DNA of 27,642 bases. Origin: Desulfobacterales bacterium (GTDB lineage: Bacteria; Desulfobacterota; Desulfobacteria; Desulfobacterales; UBA2174_A). The translations under genes and the position numbers were made by a program. Location of the stretch: positions 1 to 27,642 of the forward strand of contig JALOPD010000014.1 in the NCBI GenBank assembly GCA_025454075.1, in the 5' to 3' direction. Below, piece after piece: positions 22,882-27,642 of the stretch (its first letter is position 1; the number at the start of each line of letters is the position of its first letter). The notes under the pieces are model-generated. The model was not told the DNA's origin and did not search any database. It saw only the letters and a list, made by a program, of their open reading frames with translations.

Positions 22882-24564
22882 ATGCTCGGCAGAAAGCCGT
22901 CGGCGAAATTCCTTTCGGTTTTTATCGTCATCCTCGCGGTTCATTCCCTGCTCGGCGCAGAACCGGCGCAGGCCGCGGCCAAGGCCAAGAACGTCATCGT
23001 CCTCATCGTGGACGGATGTTCGGCCGAGCAGTACACGTTGGCCCGCTGGTTCAAGGGCGCTCCGCTCTCCTTTGACCCCTACCAGGTCGGCGCGGTCAAA
23101 ACCCATATCGCCGACTCGGTGATCGCCGACTCGGCGCCCGCGGCGAGCGCCTTCGCGACCGGGGTGCGCACGAGCGACAAGTTCATCAGCGTCGGCCCCC
23201 GCAAAGACACCCTCACCGGCGTGCCGGCCCCTCCCGAAGAGCGGCGCTACCGACCCCTGGCCACGGTCCTGGAGGGCGCCAAACTGCTCAAGAAAGCCAC
23301 CGGCATCGTCGCCACCTCGCGCGTCACGCACGCCACGCCGGCGGCCTACATCGCGCACACACCCTCCCGCGCCAACGAGGACGACATCATGGAGCAGGCC
23401 GTCTATCAGGGCATCAACGTGGTCTTCGGCGGCGGCCGGCGTCATCTGGTGACCACGGAATTCAAGGGACGCAGGACCGACGGCGACAACCTTTACGCGT
23501 ACCTGAAAAACTGGGGCTACGCGATCGTCGATGACAGGGATGCCATGCAGGCGACGGCGGCCGACCGCGTGTTCGGCGCCTTCGCCCACAGCCACATGGA
23601 CCCCGAGATCGACCGCCCCCGACTGCATCCCGAGCAGCCCACCCTCGAGGAGATGACCCGCAAGGCCATCGAAATCCTCTCCCGGGACCCGGACGGGTTC
23701 TTCCTGATGGTGGAAGGCAGCCAGGTGGACTGGGCCTGTCACGCCAACGACCCCGCCCACATGCTGAGCGACCTGCTGGCCTACGACAAGGCCGTCGCGG
23801 CGGCGCTGGACTTCGCCGGGCGGGACGGCAAGACCCTGGTGCTGGCCGTCTCCGACCACAACACGGGAGGGTTTTCCATCGGCAACTATGCCTCGGACGG
23901 CATCTACCCGCGGATGAAAGTCGAGGACCTGCTCGAACCCATCCGCAAAATGAAATCCTCCGCCGCCTTCATGTGGGCCCAAATCGAGAAGGAAAAGTCG
24001 GCGGCCAGGGTCAGGTCTGTGATCAAAGAAGGCTGGTCCATCGACATCACGGACGAAGAGGCCAATCAAATTCTGGACCGCGCCAAACCCTTCAAGGATG
24101 ACGCCTACTTCGTCCTCGGCGAGATGCTCTGCCCGAAATATACCTATTTGGGTTGGACCACCCATGGGCACTGCGGCGGCGACGTGCCGCTCTTTGCCTT
24201 CGGGCCCGGCAAGCCCGGCGGCGTTGTCGATGCACCCGATATTGCCCGCGTCTGCGCGAGCGCCATGGGGTTCGACCTGGAAAAACTGAACCGGCGGCTT
24301 TTCGTCGAGGCCGCCCGGGCCTTCGGAGGCGGCCGTGTCGCCGTGGACAAATCCGACCCGGCCAACCCGGTGGTCAAAATCGCCTCCGGCGCGAAAACCG
24401 CCGAGCTGCCGGTCAACAAAAACCTGCTGAAAATGGGCGAAAGGATGTTTTCCCTGGAAGGGGTCGTGGTGTATGCCCCCGACACCGAAAGAGCATACAT
24501 CCCCCTGCAGGCCGTTCACCTGATCAAAGGATCCAAGCAGCCGCTTCCAAAAATCTCAAATTAG
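22882..24564 (+). CDS. phoA: Exported alkaline phosphatase (PhoA superfamily)
   Basis: A 560-residue periplasmic phosphomonoesterase. The start at 22882 follows AGGAG and begins a signal peptide (MLGRKPSAK, hydrophobic FLSVFIVILAVHSLL, cleavage near AQA). Metal and active-site motifs appear in order: VDG with Asp44, DSAPAASAFATG with Asp83 and nucleophile Ser84, HATPAA with Thr152, VEGSQVDWACH with Glu278, Asp283 and His287, SDHNTGG with Asp325 and His326, and WTTHGHCGGDVPL with the last His pair at 428/430. The usual ADHETGG is SDHNTGG here. It is longer than E. coli PhoA because of an insertion between residues about 330 and 420. It probably releases phosphate from organic esters. The neighbouring divergent exported protein may share the promoter region. 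Confidence 0.92.
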   Translation: MLGRKPSAKFLSVFIVILAVHSLLGAEPAQAAAKAKNVIVLIVDGCSAEQYTLARWFKGAPLSFDPYQVGAVKTHIADSVIADSAPAASAFATGVRTSDKFISVGPRKDTLTGVPAPPEERRYRPLATVLEGAKLLKKATGIVATSRVTHATPAAYIAHTPSRANEDDIMEQAVYQGINVVFGGGRRHLVTTEFKGRRTDGDNLYAYLKNWGYAIVDDRDAMQATAADRVFGAFAHSHMDPEIDRPRLHPEQPTLEEMTRKAIEILSRDPDGFFLMVEGSQVDWACHANDPAHMLSDLLAYDKAVAAALDFAGRDGKTLVLAVSDHNTGGFSIGNYASDGIYPRMKVEDLLEPIRKMKSSAAFMWAQIEKEKSAARVRSVIKEGWSIDITDEEANQILDRAKPFKDDAYFVLGEMLCPKYTYLGWTTHGHCGGDVPLFAFGPGKPGGVVDAPDIARVCASAMGFDLEKLNRRLFVEAARAFGGGRVAVDKSDPANPVVKIASGAKTAELPVNKNLLKMGERMFSLEGVVVYAPDTERAYIPLQAVHLIKGSKQPLPKISN

Positions 24565-24597
24565 AGAACGCCCGCTTTTCAGCCGGCGCCCTCTATC

Positions 24598-24626
24598 TTG
24601 ACAGTTTCCAAAAACCCAACTAAAAC
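24598..24626 (+). promoter_or_regulatory. Sigma70 promoter of the 107-residue gene
   Basis: Perfect TTGACA at 24598-24603, a 17-bp spacer and TAAAAC at 24621-24626, giving a start near 24633 and a 60-base leader before the ATG at 24694. Confidence 0.6.
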
Positions 24627-24693
24627 GCTAATGAATTCGGGCGGGGGTCATCCCATTATATCGCAACCCTAATCAAACCGCAGGAGGGATTCC

Positions 24694-25017
24694 ATGGCAG
24701 ACTACTTGATCAATGTTTTCCTGGACGACGCAAAGATGAAGACCATCGAGGGCGCCGGCCTCGCCGGTCACGTGAAGGACATCGGCGGCAAGAAGGCGAT
24801 CCAAGTGCCCGTAAACGAAAAAGAGCAGAAGAAACTCGTCAAAGGCTTCCCGGATCTCAAGTTCGATGCCACCAATGCCTGCGTGCTTCCGCCCGAGGCG
24901 GAAAACAAACTGGTCGACATCATCGGCCAGATGAAAGTCCTGGACGTGATGAAAGTGGCCATCATGAAGCTATACAGCCCCGTGGCCGGCAAGGCGATAC
25001 GCTCGGCCCAGCGTTAA
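24694..25017 (+). CDS. Conserved-looking 107-residue cytoplasmic protein of unknown function
   Basis: A Lys-rich, soluble protein without signal peptide or membrane helix. Two halves can be seen: residues 1-60 look alpha/beta (ADYLINVFLDD strand, IEGAGLAGHV, KKAIQVPVNEKEQKKLV) and residues 65-107 look helical (PPEAENKLVDIIGQM, VLDVMKVAIMKLYSPVAGKAI). One cysteine only. AGGAGGG stands 5-6 bases before the ATG. It forms its own unit with a near-consensus promoter and a strong terminator, which suggests steady or high expression. I do not recognise the family, and there is no operon partner to suggest a role. Confidence 0.75.
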   Translation: MADYLINVFLDDAKMKTIEGAGLAGHVKDIGGKKAIQVPVNEKEQKKLVKGFPDLKFDATNACVLPPEAENKLVDIIGQMKVLDVMKVAIMKLYSPVAGKAIRSAQR

Positions 25018-25043
25018 CCGAATATCACACTCGGTTTGCGTGG

Positions 25044-25082
25044 AGCGCCTCACCCTTGAACAGGTGAGGCGCTTGTTTTTTT
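25044..25082 (+). terminator. Strong rho-independent terminator
   Basis: AGCGCCTCACC at 25044-25054 pairs perfectly with GGTGAGGCGCT at 25063-25073 (11 bp, 8-base loop) and is followed by TGTTTTTTT to 25082. It ends the 107-residue gene. Confidence 0.93.
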
Positions 25083-25137
25083 AAGGCTCGACTCATTCAA
25101 CATATTTATTTTTATGGATATTTTACCTTTTTTTGAA

Positions 25138-25166
25138 TTGACACGACATGCAATTCCGCCTATCAT
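25138..25166 (+). promoter_or_regulatory. Near-consensus sigma70 promoter of the MacA-like fusion gene
   Basis: Perfect TTGACA at 25138-25143, 17-bp spacer and TATCAT at 25161-25166 in an AT-rich patch. Predicted start about 25173, some 24 bases before the ATG at 25197. Confidence 0.72.
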
Positions 25167-25196
25167 GGCTCTGGAAATCAAATTTTAACTTCCTGC

Positions 25197-26285
25197 ATGA
25201 ACTCAGGCGGCCGCTTGGGAAAAACCGGGCTGACAGGCTTGCGTGTCAAGACGATGATTGCGGTTTCCGCCATGATCGTCATTGCGGCCGCCTGGTTTTT
25301 TTTCAGAGACGGCGAGGAGGATTCCCTCAGCTACCGCACCGCAGCGGCTGAACGTGGTCCCATCATCGGTGCGGTGGCCACGAGCGGCACCTTGAACGCC
25401 GTCATTACGGTCCAGGTGGGCTCCCAGGTGTCAGGCCAGATCAAGGAACTCCTGGCGGACTTCAATTCCGAGGTCCAGGCCGGGCAAGTCATCGCGCGCA
25501 TCGACCCGGAGAACTTCGAGGCGAAGGTGCGCCAGGCCCGGGCCGAGTTGGATGTCGCGCGGGCCAACGTGAATATCCAGCGGGCCGGCATCGAACGCGC
25601 CCAGAAAGAGCTGGCCAACGCCATTTCTTCAATGAACAGCGCCAGGGCCCGAACCGAAAAGGCGCGGGTCACCCTCGTCAACGCCAAGCGCAACCTGGAA
25701 CGCCGCCGTGCCCTCTTCCAGAGCGGCTCGGTTTCCGGAAGCCAGATCGACGACGCCCAGACCACCCCCGACCAGACCCAGGCCCAGTTGAACGGCGAGG
25801 AAGCCGACGAACGCGCCGCGGAATCCCTGGTGGCCACCCGCGAGGCCGCTCTCAAGACGGCGCGCGCCCAGGTGGATTATGCGACCGAGCAGGTGCGCCA
25901 CAAGGAAGCCGCGCTGAGCCAAACCGAGGTCGACCTCGAGCACACCTTCATCCGGTCTCCGGTGGACGGCGTCGTCATCGAGCGCGCTGTGGACATCGGC
26001 CAGACCGTGGCCGCCAGCCTCCAGGCGCCCAAGCTGTTCGTCATCGCGCAGGATTTGCGCCACATGCAGGTGGAAACCGACGTGGATGAGGCCGACATCG
26101 GCCGCCTGCGCGCCGGCCAGGAAAACGATTTCTGGATGTGCAACCAGGCCGAAGCATTGGAGCGCCGGGCCGAATCCTCTCGGACCATGTCGCTGCTCCT
26201 GGCGGCGGTGGGAATTTTCTTCGGGTTTTACCCCGCGCGCAAAGCCTCGCGGCTCGACCCGATCGACGCATTGCGGAGAGAATAG
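25197..26285 (+). CDS. MacA/HlyD-type adaptor fused in frame to the C-terminal tail of a MacB-type permease (deletion scar)
   Basis: 362 residues. An N-terminal membrane anchor (about 19-36) is followed by a periplasmic adaptor: lipoyl half-motif VGSQVSGQIKEL at 74-85, a long alpha-helical hairpin at about 105-245 with repeated Ala/Glu/Arg, the second lipoyl half HTFIRSPVDGVVIE at 249-262, and the beta-barrel start up to DEADIGRLRAGQ at 297-308. Normally about 60-100 more residues of beta-barrel follow. Instead, after a junction at about 309-330, the chain reads SLLLAAVGIFFGFYPARKASRLDP and ends DALRRE, which is the last transmembrane helix and tail of MacB/FtsX-type ABC permeases. So the 3' end of macA and nearly all of macB appear to be gone, joined in frame. 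The product is unlikely to be a working efflux adaptor. No Shine-Dalgarno is obvious; the promoter is intact. Confidence 0.82.
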   Translation: MNSGGRLGKTGLTGLRVKTMIAVSAMIVIAAAWFFFRDGEEDSLSYRTAAAERGPIIGAVATSGTLNAVITVQVGSQVSGQIKELLADFNSEVQAGQVIARIDPENFEAKVRQARAELDVARANVNIQRAGIERAQKELANAISSMNSARARTEKARVTLVNAKRNLERRRALFQSGSVSGSQIDDAQTTPDQTQAQLNGEEADERAAESLVATREAALKTARAQVDYATEQVRHKEAALSQTEVDLEHTFIRSPVDGVVIERAVDIGQTVAASLQAPKLFVIAQDLRHMQVETDVDEADIGRLRAGQENDFWMCNQAEALERRAESSRTMSLLLAAVGIFFGFYPARKASRLDPIDALRRE

Positions 26286-26329
26286 CTTCACCTGGAGCGT
26301 TAAACGCTGTACACTCGGGCTGTCGATTC

Positions 26330-27625
26330 ATGAACATCATCTTCCTTGCCATCGTCCTGGTCGCTTTTGCCGCAGCCGGGCGGCACCAGTTTGAGGGGGT
26401 CCCGGCAGCGGGGCAGCCTTCGCCCATGGAACTGCTCTCCAGGGCCATGGTGGACTCCGCCGCGGGCGCGGTCGAACTGGCCATCGGCCTGGTCGGCGTC
26501 ATGACCCTTTTCCTGGGCCTCATGAAGGTGGCCGAGGCGGGCGGCCTGCTCCGGATCATCGCCCGCCTGATCCGGCCGTTGATGGTCCGGCTGTTCCCGG
26601 ATGTTCCGGCCGAGCACCCGGCCATGGGCGCCATGATCCTCAACCTGTCGGCGAACGTCATGGGCCTCGGCAACGCCGCAACGCCGTTCGGCATCCGCGC
26701 CATGCAGGAATTGAACAAACTCAACCCAGCGCCGGGCACCGCCACGGATGCCATGGCCCTGTTTCTGGCCATCAACACCTCCAGCGTGACCCTGCTGCCC
26801 ACCGGCGTCATCGCCCTGCGGGCGGCGGCGGGCTCGGCCGACCCGGCCGCCATCTTTCCCACCACGCTTTTCGCCACGGCCTGCTCCACGGTGGTGGCCG
26901 TCGTCTCGGCCAAACTCCTGGGCAGGCTTTGGCGAAAAGGTGCGCCGGCGACCGCCGACGCGATCGCCGCCTCCGATGCGCCGGTCGACCCGCCCGCGCC
27001 CGAGCCGGTCGAACCGGCGGCCGCGGCCTACCCCGCGTGGGTGAGCGCGCTGGCCCTCGCCGGCGTCGCGGCACTGGTCCCGCTGACCGTTTTTTACGGA
27101 AAAGTTCTCTCCCCCTGGATCATGCCGGGGTTGATGGCCGGTTTTCTGATATTCGGGGCGGCCCGCCGCGTGCGGGTCTATGAAGTGTTCGTGGAGGGGG
27201 CCAAGGAGGGGTTTCAGGTGGCCGTCCGGATCATCCCGTATCTCGTCGCCATCCTGGCGGCGGTGGGCATGCTGCGGGCCAGCGGCGCCATGGAGGCCAT
27301 GGTGAGGGTTCTCGGCCCCTGGACCTCCAAGGTGGGGCTTCCCGCCGAAGCGCTGCCCATGGCGCTGATCCGGCCTCTTTCCGGCTCGGGCGCCTTTGCC
27401 GTGCTGGCCTCCATCCTCAACGACCCGGCCATCGGGCCCGACAGCTACACCGGCTGCCTCGTGTCGACCCTTCAAGGGTCCACGGAAACCACGTTCTATG
27501 TCCTGGCCGTCTACTTCGGCGCGGTGCAGGTGCGGCGCATCCGCTACGCCCTGGCCGCCGGGCTGGCGGCGGACCTGGCCGGGGTCATGGCCGCCGTGGC
27601 CGCCTGCAGTTACCTGCTGCGTTGA
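26330..27625 (+). CDS. spmAB: SpmA-SpmB fusion, nucleoside-recognition (Gate) domain membrane protein
   Basis: 431 residues, polytopic inner-membrane protein. The start at 26330 ([14 protein letters not shown]) begins the first helix; a longer frame from 26138 overlaps the upstream gene and is not used. The N-terminal half (1-200) is SpmA-like, with [17 protein letters not shown] at 105-121 and [13 protein letters not shown] at 147-159. A Pro/Ala/Asp linker spans about 204-233. The C-terminal half (about 235-431) is SpmB-like, with [22 protein letters not shown] and [15 protein letters not shown]. In Bacillus spmA and spmB are separate genes needed for spore core dehydration; fused versions occur in many non-sporulating bacteria with unknown, possibly transport, roles. 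The Shine-Dalgarno is weak. A small AGCGTTAAACGCT palindrome lies at 26296-26308 in the 44-bp gap after the upstream gene. Confidence 0.9.
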   Translation: MNIIFLAIVLVAFAAAGRHQFEGVPAAGQPSPMELLSRAMVDSAAGAVELAIGLVGVMTLFLGLMKVAEAGGLLRIIARLIRPLMVRLFPDVPAEHPAMGAMILNLSANVMGLGNAATPFGIRAMQELNKLNPAPGTATDAMALFLAINTSSVTLLPTGVIALRAAAGSADPAAIFPTTLFATACSTVVAVVSAKLLGRLWRKGAPATADAIAASDAPVDPPAPEPVEPAAAAYPAWVSALALAGVAALVPLTVFYGKVLSPWIMPGLMAGFLIFGAARRVRVYEVFVEGAKEGFQVAVRIIPYLVAILAAVGMLRASGAMEAMVRVLGPWTSKVGLPAEALPMALIRPLSGSGAFAVLASILNDPAIGPDSYTGCLVSTLQGSTETTFYVLAVYFGAVQVRRIRYALAAGLAADLAGVMAAVAACSYLLR

Positions 27626-27642
27626 TTCGACCGGCCGCCTTG

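Noticed and set aside
22342..24519. 725-residue minus-strand open frame spanning the phosphatase
   Set aside because: Only its last 145 codons (start 22779, with signal peptide and Shine-Dalgarno) look real. The rest is antisense to the alkaline phosphatase, whose motifs are on the plus strand.

Overview
The window is GC-rich, densely packed bacterial DNA. It looks chromosomal and most resembles an anaerobic deltaproteobacterium (Desulfobacterota, sulfate-reducer or syntroph type). The main reasons are a 1415-residue fusion of two acyl-CoA dehydratase activase domains with DUF2229 and HgdB-like domains, a 914-residue CoA-directed reductase-crotonase fusion, a long transketolase, and genes spaced as in that phylum. 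The taxonomic call is inference. I see no rRNA or tRNA gene, CRISPR array, transposase or phage gene.

Positions 1-3800 hold a probable sugar-acid or sugar-phosphate catabolic locus. On the minus strand lie a polysaccharide deacetylase, a LarA-type nickel racemase/epimerase with a one-base frameshift near its 3' end, and the first 31 codons of a PdxA-family dehydrogenase running off the left edge. A KbaZ/GatZ-type aldolase subunit is transcribed divergently from a promoter that covers the deacetylase start codon. Positions 3795-7095 carry the 914-residue MDR reductase-enoyl-CoA hydratase fusion and an upstream ferritin-like protein; a nested inverted-repeat structure lies between them. Positions 7236-9364 hold a Cys-containing exported protein, CorA, a 74-residue membrane protein and a 66-codon remnant of an isoaspartyl dipeptidase.

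Positions 9483-15583 are mostly housekeeping genes: a LOG-family protein with a good sigma70 promoter, a divergent SAM-dependent methyltransferase plus ABC-F/Uup ATPase operon, and a 783-residue transketolase converging on it. Positions 15935-20597 hold the giant activase fusion, a possible tiny ORF and an antibiotic-biosynthesis-monooxygenase-fold protein. Positions 20892-22779 are more mixed: a lipoprotein, an AT-rich methyltransferase that looks transferred, and an exported basic protein. Positions 22882-25082 hold an exported alkaline phosphatase and a single-gene unit of unknown function with its own promoter and a strong terminator. The right end has a MacA-like adaptor whose 3' end is fused in frame to the last ~35 codons of a MacB-type permease, apparently a deletion scar, followed by an SpmA-SpmB fusion.

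The observations that most deserve follow-up are the macA'-'macB scar, the nested inverted repeat at 6569-6664, the two large metabolic fusions, the larA frameshift next to pdxA, and the iadA remnant. I did not find a clearly new multi-gene defence or mobile system. All family calls come from reading the translations by eye; no database search was run.
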